64,000 nucleotides of DNA from Platanthera guangdongensis (Eukaryota; Streptophyta; Magnoliopsida; Asparagales; Orchidaceae). The stretch is taken from positions 2,316,812-2,380,811 of the forward strand of contig CM077159.1 of assembly GCA_039583875.1 (NCBI GenBank), written 5' to 3'. The position numbers and the translations under genes were made by a program. The notes under the pieces were generated by a model. The model had not been told where the DNA came from and ran no database searches. It saw only the letters and a list, made by a program, of their open reading frames with translations. Positions 10,747-24,003 of this stretch are shown here, in pieces (position 1 is the stretch's first letter; each line of letters begins with the position of its first letter).

Positions 10747-13700
10747 TGTAACATCCCAATTCGGCTTCTAACCCCCTTGGTCTTATTTTACCCACAAGGG
10801 TTCTACGGGCTTGTTCGACACCCAAATAATAATATAATTCTCTATTGGGTGCTATTGACCCAATAGGTCACTCAATCCACCCACTGGGTAATATGAACAT
10901 CTCCGACTTAAAGGAGTAATAAACCATTATTTGTGTGTAAATTATCGCATTTGGTTTTGATGACCTAGTTAACACATGAAGAATACATTAACACCCTAAG
11001 TAACTCAAATTTACTAACGATGACATATTTCATCAAGTCGACTGATTTAAAATGTATAAAACTTGAAATTTCCCTAATTAGGGTAAACGCACACCAAGCT
11101 ACCCTACTTGATTAGCTCGTCGATGCATGATACCCTCGAGTTGCCAACACATTTGAGTAGCTCCATAATTCTACATGAGTTGGAAAAGGACCCCCAAAAT
11201 TGTATAGATAATTTAATTAATTAAAATAATTGATAATTGAATAAATAAGAAGGGAAATTAATAAAAATATAAAATATCCTCTAAAAAATCTCAAATTCTT
11301 TCCAAGACACACTAAAAATAGTAAGATTGAGTTTATGAATTAAAATATATTAATTATTTTAAATTTTGTTTAGTCGGTGTTTAATATTTTAATTCAAAAT
11401 AATTCGTATTTGATTAGTTATTAAATTTTTGGTGCCCAAAAAGGTAAATAACCCCCCCCCCCCCCCCCGAAAATTGATTACCTCCATCATCATACTAATG
11501 GCCAGCTGCTGGGGGGAGTTTATTTCTTATCTTTTAAGTATAGGTAGGAGTCATATGTGGCAGCAATTAAGGGGGGAAGGCATTTCTCTCCAAGAATGGG
11601 AATTATCTCGTTCCTAAAAATCCTAAATCCACCCCTGCCCATATATGAATCCCAAGTGAGGTTAGATTTCATTTTCCCTACCAACTTAAACCCCCAACCA
11701 GAAAGAATCGAAGTCTGACGTTATTCTGAGGAGCCTCCTTGCTCAACTCTGGCGATCTCCACCACCCATGGCCACTTGTTGATCCCCTCTCCTAAATGGC
11801 ACACATGTAAGTTCTTATGACTCATCTTTTCCCTAGATCTTTTCTCGTTGATCCCCGCCATCTCCGATCACCAGTGACAGCGATCCCGGCCTTGGATAGC
11901 TTCGGACAACCAACACCAACCTTCGTCGCCGTCACAGGTTTCGACCATGCATGGGCCGTGTGAAGGGGAGAGAGGGACTCCATGACCCTCTCTCATGGCC
12001 CTTGAGGTGGAGGAGGCCATGGGAATCTACTCAGTCGGACTACTCCATCCAAAAGGAAAATAAAAATAAAAACAGAAAAAAAAGAACTGCAATATCTTTT
12101 TCGGGCCATCGCCGGCGACGGCCGGCCGCCGGCATCTACCCAACAGGAGCGCCCTCCATGGGTGCTCCCACTAGAGGTGCTGGTCGGATCTAGATCGCCC
12201 ATCCTTTCAGGTTGCAGTCATCAGATCAGCACCTAGATTCGTGCGCAGAGTTTATCTTTCCTTGAGCTGAAACCCAGCCGTTTTTGGAAACTTTTATCAC
12301 TTTTAAAACGAATTTTAAATTAACTTAGAGCCAGAATTGGAAATTTTTTGTGAGACGTAATATTATAGATAATTTTATGATCTACCACTTTAATGTTAAA
12401 TTTTTCTGATTTGGAATATCTGACTAATTTAGTTTTGAGCCCGAAAAGTGTAATTTAATTTTTCTAAAACAGTGGTTTTAAATTAATTTTAATTGGCCTT
12501 AAACATAGCAAAATAAATTTGAAACTGTTGTTACTTGTAAAACAATTATTTTTGGTATAATTTAACCACTATTTTGAAGGCCGTAGAAGAAAAATCAGAT
12601 GATGCTTATGAGAGATACTTTTGTAGAATAATGTTTTTAAACACTTTTCGTGTTTTAAGTTTTTCAAAAAAATTAGATCTAAATTAATTTAAATTAGCCT
12701 CCTACATAGCAAAATAAAGTTTTAGCTGTTGTTACTTGTAAAACAATGTTTTTTGTAAATTTAACCTCTATTTTGAAAGCCGTAAATGCCAAATCAGATG
12801 ATGCTTGTGAGAGACACTTTTGTAGAATAATATTTTTGAAACACTTTTCATGTTTTAAGTTTTCTGAAATAGTGGCTCTAAATTAATTTAAATTGGCCTC
12901 AAACATAGCAAAATAATTTGTAACTATTGTTACTTGTAAAATAATTATTTGTGGTAAACTTTAGCGCCTATTATGGAAGCCTTAGAAGCCAAATCAGATG
13001 ATGCTTGTGAGAGAAACTTTTGTAGAATAATATTTTCTAAACACTTTTCATGTTTTAAGTTTTCTGAAATAGTGACTCTAAATTAATTTAAATTAACCCC
13101 AAATTTAGCAAAATAAATAGTAAATGTTTACTTGTGAGACAAATATTTTTTTATGAACTTTGGCCCCTGTTTTGGAGCCCTTTGAGGCCAAATAAGAAAA
13201 TACATGTTAAAGACACTTTTGTAGATTAATATTTTATCTACAATGTTCATGTTTTAATATTCCTAATTTGAAGCTTGTAGGTAAATTTAAATTTGCCTTG
13301 AACATACCTACATAGTTAAAATTATTCATAAGAGCATAGCCCATGAAATTTAGGTGACGTCATTCCTAGTTTGAGAAGATGGTAAACCTCAAGTTGCTTG
13401 TTGATCCGTGAGCACTTGTTAACTGTATGAGTACTAGCATGTAGTCATGTCATTCATTATTTATGGATGAGAATATGGGAGGGTGCATGAATACCGATGT
13501 GGCGGATTCGACGGCTTCCCCAATTATACATTACAAGTGAAGTTGTGATGACGAACTCTATGATTGTTAGTTGCTGAGGAGGACCGAGGGCTAGCTACCC
13601 CTTCCACATAGGTCCGTCTCATACCTATTTGGTTATGTGCTGAGAGGGTTGATATCCACACAGGTGAGGATGTATTCCCACTGAGAGTACCTAGTGTGCA

Positions 13701-13799
13701 TAGAAGTATGAAGGCCTAGAGATTTGGGGTCTATCCATAAAGTAGAAGTTGGAGCGACCGACCGACTGTCACCGTCTGGCCACGGCTGGTGAGGCCTTA
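10747..13799 (+). repeat. Non-coding LTR-like repeat with degenerate tandem copies
   Basis: No gene is visible. It opens TGTAACATCCC, the typical first bases of long Tekay/Del LTRs, and reads on the plus strand. It includes a poly-C run (about 11452-11468), a GC-rich leader-like part (11700-12230) and an AT-rich part. From about 12300 to 13300 there are four to five degenerate copies of a roughly 198-200-bp unit; the phrase CAGATGATGCTT recurs near 12597, 12795 and 12995. A reasonable reading is a truncated LTR of an older element into which element E inserted. Confidence 0.4.
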
Positions 13800-16700
13800 T
13801 GTAAGGCCCCATTTTTTTTTACAAAACCAACAGTATGTTTTGCCCAAAACTGCCGCTTTGCGGTGATACCAACAAGCCCGGGAAGGTCGTCACTACAAAA
13901 CGTCGATCCTGCCGGTCATACCGATCGCAGAAGAGAAGAGTAAGCACAAGAGTAAAATAAAACTCAAATAATAGTCCACCAGAAATCACATGAATATAAA
14001 TTAAATTCCCACGAAGGGAGAGTCTGCAGTAACAATCAATCAAAGTACTAATAAGAGGGCTCCTGCCCGATACATCATGTTCCTCACTACAAGTCACTCA
14101 AGGGGGAACAAATCTATAGTAACTACTAATGATTGGGACCCACAGTCCATGCTTCCTGAACTCCCATGCTAGATTGTCCCATCTCCAAGCGCACTGACCT
14201 CTGCGGTTGTATCTCCAGTTTTGGCTCCGTGATCCCGTAAAATGATTTGGTCAATGACCATTAGTCAAAAAGACTAAGTCGTATCATCTCCCACCCCTAC
14301 ACATGGCTCTTAAGCACCGAGCGGGAAGAAGGAAAGGGAAGGTATTTAAGGTGGAGAGTAACAAAAGTGAGCAGGTGACGACAGAAATAGTCTACCATGA
14401 GCATAAAATCATAGCAAGTATAAGTAAGAAAATAGTAGATAAGCAATATGAGTATACAGGTGAACAAGGTGAGCAAGTAAAGTACAAGAAAGTAAACTAA
14501 GTAACCATGACCTATAGGAATGCCCAAACAAACCTATAGACCAAGGGGTCGTCTTTAAAGGCCTATTGTATAAATAGTCTCATATCAATTTATATAATAG
14601 GTGTGAAAAGTTATATGCAATGGTTATGCTATTTCATGCAAGTATTCTATGGTATGAACATGCAAGTGCAACTCACACACCCGACTCTATGCACACAGAG
14701 CTTTAGTTCCCCCTTTCTAGAGCATGACCTCCCAGGATACCTCCGTAGTGGCAAACGGAAGCAGTGGGTTGGGCCTCGCCCACCTCTAAACCAGTATCAG
14801 CACTACCAGTCAGACCAATCGTACGCCTCAACGCTAGTGCACAAAGCGGAGCTCCTGTGTACTCTTGTCGGCTGACACACCGGACTTTATTTGGCTAAGT
14901 ACTAAACCGCACTTGCCGAGTCAACGTATTGGTGTCAGTGCGATGACTTTAATGCACATACAACATTAATGTATTTTACCATAGAGCCAAAGTTCCCCGG
15001 ACTATCCCATCCGTCATAAAACCATCTTAGTCATCGGCTAGCCTGGCTAACCTGCCCATCACAAAAACCACCGAGCCTACTGCGCGTGAGACCCGACCTA
15101 ACTCCAACCACGCCGAGAAGTGTGAGTGTAAGTGTAATCCTATAGTATTTCTAATTACTATTGGATTTCATTTAGTCTTACGGCTTACGTTAATCTTGGG
15201 CTGCCCAAGGAATTCCCTGTGAAGGGCTCTCGAGGGCACTATGAATTACGATGGGCTGAAGCCCAAAGCTCCCATTCGCAAGGTAATTATAATTATTGGT
15301 ATCTACCCATAGCCCAAACTGTTTAAAGTTATACTTAATCTAACCCTAGTGCGCTTTGACTCTCTCTTTCCCACCACAGGAATGACGATGTTTCGTCGAT
15401 CCCGTGCACCAACTAACACTAGTCAACGCGACACTTACACGTCATGAGTCCTAATGATGAACCCATTTTCACGTCACCAAAATCAGTAAACTATTAACCC
15501 CATCTCCCTACGTACATTCCACATGTTATCGCAATATTCGCAGTTTTACTATATGCAGACCAACCTAAGTAATATGATAGGAGGTACCCCAAATTTTCAT
15601 CCAAAAGCCCTAAGATATTTATTGTGGGTCTATCATGACACATTTAGACTAAATCTAGAAACTTGTAATTTTCCTAATTAATTAGGCATTTATTAAATTT
15701 TCCCAAATGTTAGGCCATAAGTAATTTTGAACATGAAATACTAGATTTCCTTAAGTTATGACCACCCAAAAATTACAAACACCATATGATAGCAAAATAT
15801 CAATGAATACTAAATTTAACAGATTTTCATAAAGGTAATATCCACCAAATATTTAATTTAAGGTAATTCAAATAATTAGAGGTAATGAAGGGAGTACCAC
15901 AATTCTTAGTCAAAAATTTTTATCAAAATTACCAGAGCGTCAATATGATCACAAAATATAACTGACTAAGTTTCATGCAATTTCAAGGTAAGTAAGCTAT
16001 ATAGAAAAATACCAAAATTAAATCTGTGATAGTGCACTTGTGAAAAAACATTATTGTAAACTCATCCAAATAATATGTAATAATGTTTTAAGCTTTATTA
16101 TGCCCTAAAAATTTCTCTGGCCAAGTAACATAATTTTCCAGCAAGATATAATATTTATTATCTATTTATCAATATAAAGTGCACAAAATCACTTCACACA
16201 TGAAGTACTAATAGGAAATGCCCAAATAATCCAAATAAATTACTTATGCATCTAAATGATATTTAATTAAATTGGCCAGAGTTTCATATCATTCTAAGAC
16301 AATTAACTACGGTTACTTTAATATCATCAAAAAGAGCAAGGTGAATGTTTTATCTACAAGTATGAGGTTATCTAAACATCCTATAAAAAATTTCAGAGGT
16401 TAGTATTACTATAAAATTACCCCTGCCTAAATCTCATTAAGATCCAAAGTCATAGGACACCTTAAGTATTACATAAGATATATAGACCTAAATGATTTTC
16501 AGGTGATTAAAGCGGGGTGCATGTGACCAAATACCCCCAAATTTCTTCCTAGGACATTTCACCTCCCTAATATCTCATGGACATAACACCAAATCCATAC
16601 AAGGAGATATCACACTATGTCCTTCACAATCCCCCAAAGTTCAACCTAAGGGTTTGAAGTAGGGTTTTAGATAAAATCAACTCTAATCCACCCCAAACTC

Positions 16701-18648
16701 CATATGAGGGTGTTTAATGTCACATCAAATCAGTGGCACAAGTTTCAATGTTTGTCGAGTTGATTTGATCACTCAATACCCACAAGGGACACTTGACCTA
16801 AATAACCCTTTTAGGCCTAGGCTAGGGTTTATCAAATTCCAATTCAAATCATCTCCAAATGGATTGAAATTCTATACAGAGTCCTATATGACCTCAAGGA
16901 CTACTCACCAACATTTGGGAGGATTTGTTGGTTATTAGACCCTTTAATTAAACCTTATATTAAAAATGAAATTATTTCCAAAACTTTCGAAATATTCTTT
17001 CCAGAAATTCTCATTTTCGGATATGTTATGAAACTAGATATGAATGGCTCATGCTCCAAATTTCAAGTCATTTGGAGTTAAGGATTGATGGGGGCACCCA
17101 AAACAATCTATAATCAACCCTAAGTATAGACCTCACCAAAACGAAATCTGTGGTTTGATCTTTACTCTAAATTAGTTCAAATTAATTTCAAAATAAACTA
17201 GACTCATAGGGATACAAGTTTAATGTTGACCACTTTTCCTAACAAGGCATCTAAGCATTTTTAATTTTATTTCATATACAGGTGAAATTATGTGATAGAA
17301 AATACATAAATTAAAACTTAATACATCTAGATCTGCGCAGATCTTAAAGCAAGATTAGGTGACTCCTGACTTTCATCTTCCTCCAGACAATGGCCCAGAT
17401 CTACCTGACCTGGATCAAACTCCTATCATAATTGACGGCCCTCCGACCACCTCCCTGAAAAACCACCGCCACTACCACCTCCGTTGAGGTGAGGGCTATC
17501 AGTCAGAGGTTGTTTGGCCGCTGGAGATGGCGGATTTCGACAAACCTGACACCTTTGTTTTCACGGAAAACCAGTGGAAATATTCCACTAAATAGTACTC
17601 AATTGAGCACGATTTTTATCTCTAAAGATTCCTAAGATCTAACCCATGAAGGAGTAGAGGAGGACCTGCTTTGCGGCATGAATGTGTGTGCTTTGCCTCC
17701 TCACCATTTCCGGCCACCAAGCTTTGGCTCCTCTACAACCTCAACACCAACCTCAATGGAATTGAAAAGTAATCAAGGGAAATGCTTGTCCTAGCTCTGG
17801 TGAAGGTCCTTGAAGAAGGAATTTGGGAGAGAAGGCTTGTAACTCCCCCAATTTTTCAAAACTCCATTAATGACCATAAACTCCTTTTTTCGTTTTCAAC
17901 CAAATCAAGGGGGCTGAGCCACAACAATGGTCGTCCACCTCCAAAAAGCTTTTCCTCTCCCTCAAAGGAGTAAAAGCCCCATAAAAGTGGGGGTTATGGA
18001 GTTCCTACATGTCCATGATGACCATTAAGCCTTTTTTTCTCTCTCCTCTAAATTTGGGGATACTCTGATTCTCTCTCTCCTAGTCACCAATACCTGAATT
18101 TGGTGGGCTTCAAAGGTGCCTCTCCACCTCCTAGACAAATGGGCCACACTAGTTTGTGCTCAGCCCACTTGGATTGGGCTAGGTTAGCCCAAATTGACCA
18201 AATTGAGCTATGGGTTAAGTTTGTCCAAATTAACCACTTGGGTGACTTAGGCATGGGGCTTTCGGGGCCATTGCATCCCCCATGATACCAAGAGACTAAG
18301 GGTGAGGTCATTTGACACTTAGGCGGTCAATTGACCCAAATTGTGCATAGTTGACTTTCTTAGGCTTAAGGTTGACCTTGGTCAACTTGGCCTCTTTTGT
18401 TGACTCAAATGGATCTCTATGGCTCTAATGAACCCTCTAATGGGTTAGAGGTGTTGTGGTGGGGTCATGGAGTCATGGTGAAGCCCTATGGTCACACCAA
18501 AGCTAGTAATTATAATTCTACTATTTGCAGACCAAGGTGATTCACACCCTAATTCTCATGTTCACCCAAACCCTTTAGTGCTTCCTAAGGTTTTGGCATG
18601 ACCCAATCAAGGCAAAACCATTCTACTAGAAGTTTGAGGGATGTTACA
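13800..18648 (-). repeat. Candidate 4.8-kb LTR of element E (Tekay-like)
   Basis: On the plus strand it begins TGTAAGGCCCCATTTT, which parallels the Tekay-2 LTR start TGTCACAACCCRCATTTT. It ends GGGATGTTACA, the reverse of the usual TGTAACATCCC LTR start. Beyond it lies what looks like a 3' internal tail of a Tekay-type element. No coding sequence was seen; open frames are short and unrelated to known proteins. About 15560-17250 is very AT-rich and featureless. The left border is a guess from similarity, and the second LTR would lie outside the window. Confidence 0.45.
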
Positions 18649-18800
18649 AATCCTAATACATAAAAATAAAAATTTCATCCCTGAAATTCAGGTTTGTCCT
18701 ATGGGGTTTCAAGTATGAGAAATAAAGTGTAACATCCTAAGAGGTTAAAGGGGATACCTGATGTAAAATGTTCCGAGTACCTTTGCTGCATCAAGACCTG
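18649..18800 (-). other. 3' internal tail of element E at Tekay-2 insertion point
   Basis: On the minus strand this reads toward ...CAGGGATGAAATTTTTATTTTTATG... and then the LTR start TGTAACATCCC. That is the usual format of the end of a Tekay/Del internal region (a GATGAAATTT-type run before the LTR). It has no open frame. Tekay-2 starts immediately after it with TGTCACAACCC at 18801, so most of element E should lie beyond the right edge of the window. The last five bases, ACCTG, are the predicted target duplication. Confidence 0.45.
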
Positions 18801-20716
18801 TGTCACAACCCACATTTTCACCGCAAATAAAGTTTATCAGAGTAAGGGAAAATGCGCGTCATGATGCCACATCAGCAGGGGATAACTGCGGACGCTCAGG
18901 TAGACACCAACTAACAATGAATAAAGGTTCCTTTTTAAGTTGTTTTAAGAAAAAATCAATCACGAGTAGTAGTTAGACGTATCCCTCGGCTTAGTGGCTC
19001 ATCTAGTCCACGAATTAAAATATAAGATACGCTGCAGAAAAATACTTGATTAGATTAACTCAAACATCCTACATGAAAATAAACGTCCCCAAAGGACAAC
19101 TCATGCCATGCATAACTCTAAATTTATTATAGTAGGAAAGATAGCTTTTACGGTCGCTAAAACTAACGAGTTAGAGTTTCAAATCATGTAATGTATGAAG
19201 TAATAGTAGTAGATTTTATAGTTGAAAATACCTAACATGCATTCCTAGCATAAATCCTCCCAGAGAGTAAGCAAACCACATCCACTTTTAAATAAATGAG
19301 CAGCTAGCAAGTATCAACAATTAACAAAATCAGTGGGCGCCAACAAACTGACACGAACCCATGAACAAAAGTATGTCTGAACTAGTAAAACTAAAAATCC
19401 AACAAACTACCTCGCTAAGACGAGGCAACAACCACGACCAACACTGCTGCCAGAAAACTCCAAAACCAGCACTGCTACCTACTACAACTCTGAACCTGAG
19501 GCATTCCAAAGACAGAACACCTCAGCAAGAAGGTAGAAGTAGTGGCAGGAAAAAGTAATAAGCCAAAATAAACAAAGGTCAACAGGGGTACCAACCCAAG
19601 ACCAAAAGTACTGAAGCAAAGTATAAAAGAAACAGGGCATCAATAGGAAGAGAACTCCTACGTGACTTGTCATGTTCCACAATAGTACACCAGATGCACA
19701 AGGCTATAAGGTGACTAAATAAATATTTCCCCATAAAGAAAATACAAAACCTTCATTAGGCACCTGTGGTCGACCCAAAAATCACGGCGAAGTGGTCACT
19801 CTTGGACACACCACCCAAAAACGCAGGCGAAGTGGTCACTCTTGGACACACCACCCAAAACAACGGATATACAATCCGTCTAACTGCGAGGGAGTCTCAT
19901 TCTCTCCACCATACACCGTAGACATCCAAAAACCAGGTAGACTTCCACGGGGCACTACTGAAGGTAACAAACACTGCGGAGGTGGAATCATCCACTAACA
20001 CCCGCATTCAAGAAACCCAAAGAAATCACAACACAAATACCTCGGGAATTGGCTCGACAAACTCTACTTGACATTACTAGATTCCGGACATGATTGATCA
20101 ACCCTTAGGACCGATTTACAACCCTAATTAAACTCTAATACGTTTGATAACGAGAGCTAAGGCACTTAAGCCATCGGTAAGACACTTCAAGGATGATTAA
20201 ACATAAATAGACAAGTTCAAGTTTAGCATGACAAAACAACATAACAACAAGTGATCAGCAAAGTGGTTAATCATAGCAATAATTTGGAAGAATAAGTGTA
20301 GAAAATTTTAGGGAACATGAAAACATAGTCGTTACCTTCGAATCGGACAAGGAGAAGAAGAGGAGAAACCACCACTTTCCTTAGTTTTACCGGAAAAATC
20401 CACCGAATCACTCCATGTCGTAGATCGGGGCAAAAAGGATGCGGGAGAAGTTGAAATCTAGACAAAAATGGCCAAAATAGAGGTTAGGGCCGAAAAACCC
20501 TAACGAGAAATCTCAAGAAACGGGGAAGAAATTACCACTAGGGCGCAGCTCTCGGCGAGAGCTTTCCAGATCTATGCTCGGATGAAGATTTCGAGCACCG
20601 GAGCACCGTCGGCGGCTACCGGAAGGTTCACGAAATATTTCTCTCTCACACTCCCGCCGCTCTCTGGTTCGGGAAGAAGGATCGAAGAAGATGAAGAAAT
20701 ATTCTAGTATTAATAT

Positions 20717-20934
<218 letters not shown>

Positions 20935-21148
20935 TCTGTCTAAAAACGTTATATATACATTCCGGTCGCGGAAGACGAAAATAGGGGTTTAGGATGACTT
21001 CAAATCGAAAAGTAGTCGACATGAAAGTTGTTGATCTCGTCGAGACGCATAAATTTCATGTTAACCATTTTTCCATAGGATATCGTTTTGACACTCAAAA
21101 AGGCTCCCGAACCTAAACAAGCAAAGGACCATGAGAACAAGCTTACGG

Positions 21149-21510
21149 GTACTCGAGTAGGTAGATAATGGCTGCTCAAGTAGTTCAAAATGGCTACTCG
21201 AGTAGTTCAAAATGACTACTCGAGTAGTATAAAATGGCTACTCGAGTAGTTCAAAACTACTCGAGTAGGTCCAGAGAAATACACTCGTGTAGGCGAAAAG
21301 AATTACTCGAGTAGGTAAAAATGGTTACTCGAGTAGGTACAGAAGTCACTCATGTAGAAAGAAGGAGCTCTCGAGTAAGCGGAAAAAAGGCACTCGTGTA
21401 GGTAAAAAAAACTACTCGTGTATAAATAAGATATCACTAGAGTAATTAAAAATCACTCGAGTAAGAGGGAAGAGAATCTCTCGAGTATAAAGCTGACCAC
21501 TCGTGTAGAT
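21149..21510. repeat. TACTCGAGTA palindrome array in Tekay-2 U3
   Basis: About 17 units of the palindrome CTACTCGAGTAG and variants (ACTCGTGTAG, ACTAGAGTA, CTCGAGTAA), spaced about 20-22 bp apart with unrelated A-rich spacers. It sits in U3, upstream of the probable promoter when read on the minus strand. The same core is used by the unrelated copia element B (42266-42979). Confidence 0.85.
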
Positions 21511-21946
21511 AAAAATGAAATTTGCATAAATCGTAAATTCTTTACAAATATATCCTGGAAATTAAACTATATGAATGAATAGTGTTTTTCATTTTTTGAA
21601 TAGTACTTTAATATTAAAATATTCATATTTATATATTTTTGAATAATGAAACTACGAGGTCAAAACGGAGGCTCGAACGCACGCCGAATTAAACGAAATT
21701 CGTACCGTAGGCGAACACTGACGCTACGAACACAACGGCGAAGTCAAAACCAAAATCCGACGAGCCATTCCCGAGATATTAATCTTCGAAGTATAAGGCG
21801 AACATAAACAAATCCAAAACTTCAATCGCGCGCTGCGACTCCAAAACTGGTCGGATTGCGGCGAAACTTGACGAGCAAGTCCGAAATTACTTAACTTAAA
21901 TTCCAAATGCAAAAATCTTCCCATAACAACAAGAATTCGGCCTACT

Positions 21947-24003
21947 TGATGGGCTAAAACCCGAACAGACAAGTGTACCTGTCGAATTGTAGTATCAAGG
22001 TCGTATTAAAACACGGGGTTGTCAAGTACTGCTACTCACGCTTGAACTATTATCCTACCGGAAGAAAGTGGGTTTTGAGAATTTTAAAATCAAACTGAAA
22101 CGAAATCTAAAACGGAACTATGGATTAAAAGATAGCACTTGATCGATGATTCACCATGAAATGAGATAGGAGAAATAAAAATAATATTTTATAATTGCGA
22201 CTTAACTCGACCGTGACGGATCCGAAAATAAGACAAAATCTCGCTAGAGCATTAAGTCTCCTAACTTATAGACGCTTTGATCGAAATCTCTTTACAAATC
22301 AAAGGGGCCTAAAGTTGCATTATCGAGGTGATCCGCACTATTGGATTTGACTTAAATCCGAAGGATTTACGTCGTCCTATCTCTAGGATTGCGTGCAACT
22401 CCTTCCCTCTTTGAGTGATCTTTCAAATCAACAAGTCTCTCGACTATTATGAAATGAGATCAAAGGTCTACTACCGTATACCGGAAATACGGAGTCGGCT
22501 CGAAATAAATCAAAGAGGGATCGAGCGAAAGTTAGCAAAAACAAAATTATGAAGTAAAAATAATTCCTATCTCAAATCATGGATCCTCATGATCAAATGC
22601 TAAAAGAAGATTAGCTACGCATAGTGGAAATTGAAATCAAAGTAGGATGAAAGAAATTCATATTCATTACTTGCACAAATAAAAGAGAACGCAATATTTA
22701 AAAAGGACAATATTATATTAAGTTGAAAGAAAAGGATTACAAAAATGAAAAGACTACAACAATAATGAAAGAAAATAACAACTCACTAACACTCTCCACT
22801 TTCCAACTCAACATTCTCATTCAACTTAAAACTTCACATCCCAAAAATTTCTCCCTTTGGCTTGAGGGATGGGGTGGCTTTTATAGGAGATGGAGAAGGA
22901 TCTAGAATGAAATGAAGAGGAGGAGGCCAAGGGGGGTGGCCGGCCATGTGTAGGGGAGAGTGCATGAACATCATTTAATGAGGGAGAGAGAAAAAATCCA
23001 AATACATGCACTTTCTTTTGGGAAAATAAAAAGGAAAATAATTTAAAAAAAAGGGGAATGTATGAGTTTAAATGAGAATGAGAGAGAGGGAAAAAGGGAT
23101 GAATGAGAAATATGAAAGGGGAGAAAATAATAAAGGGGAGAGAGAGGGGAGGGGCCGGCCATCAAGGAGGAAAATGCATGAATTGGAAGGTACATGCATG
23201 GAATTAAGTGAGGTGGAGAGCATGAGGTGGTCGGCCATGCACTTAATGGGGAGCCATGCAAGGTGGCTTGATACATGCATTTTCGGGTGGCACTTTGGAG
23301 GAGGCTTGGGTTGCACTTGGAGAGGGTCGGGCTGTACCAATGTGGTATAAATGAAGTGCTTTGGGCTGTTGTATCATTAAAATGGGCTGCTCAATTGAAG
23401 TGGGCTGCTGCATTTGGAGGGGGCCGACCAACTTGAAGAAGGCTGCACTTTGTGGGCTGGTTGCATGGGCTCGGGTTCACCATGAGGGCTTGGCTTGCAT
23501 CATGTGGCTTCAAGGGAAGGGGTCGGGCTGCTCCAAAACTTCAAGGGCTGCATGTGGGTTGGCTTCAAGTGGAGGCTCGGGTTTAACTTGAAGTGGGCTG
23601 CATCATGTAGCATGGACCTACAAGAAAATAAAGTATAATAACATTAGTTATATAACAAAACATAACACAAATAAGTAACATAATATTAGTTGTTAAAACT
23701 AAACTAAACATAACAAACATAACATACTATTAATTAATTATATTCATAACAAAACACTAGTAAACATAAAACATAAAACCTATACTAAAACTATAGATTT
23801 TTATATCAAAACATAATAAAATAAAATTACAACATAATGAGCAAATAAAACTATAATAAAACTAGGAATTATAATATCCTAACACAACAAGACTTTAAGA
23901 AGAAATAAAACAAAACATGCATAAAAATACTTGAAACATATAATTAAACTAGGAATTTTGCATACTAAACTACCCCAAAAACGATGACTAAAATAAGTCA
24001 TCA
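21947..24003 (-). repeat. Athila element A, 3' LTR
   Basis: TG...CA-bounded LTR of 2057 bp, matched by 34446-36500 with only about ten visible differences (roughly 0.5%), so the insertion is recent. The flanking target duplication CTACT is at 21942-21946 and 36501-36505. On the minus strand a TATA-like CTATAAAAGCC lies at about 22876-22886. Upstream of it (23340-23620) is a loose array of GGGCTGC motifs. Short open frames inside are repeat-derived. Confidence 0.95.

Noticed and set aside
14303..14500. 65-codon Lys/Glu-rich frame in the E region
   Set aside because: Short, overlapped by an open frame on the other strand, within LTR-like DNA, no domain.
18723..18740. Second TGTAACATCC at 18729 as an additional LTR border
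   Set aside because: No partner or primer/polypurine signal beside it. It may be a chance or remnant match inside the 3' tail of element E.
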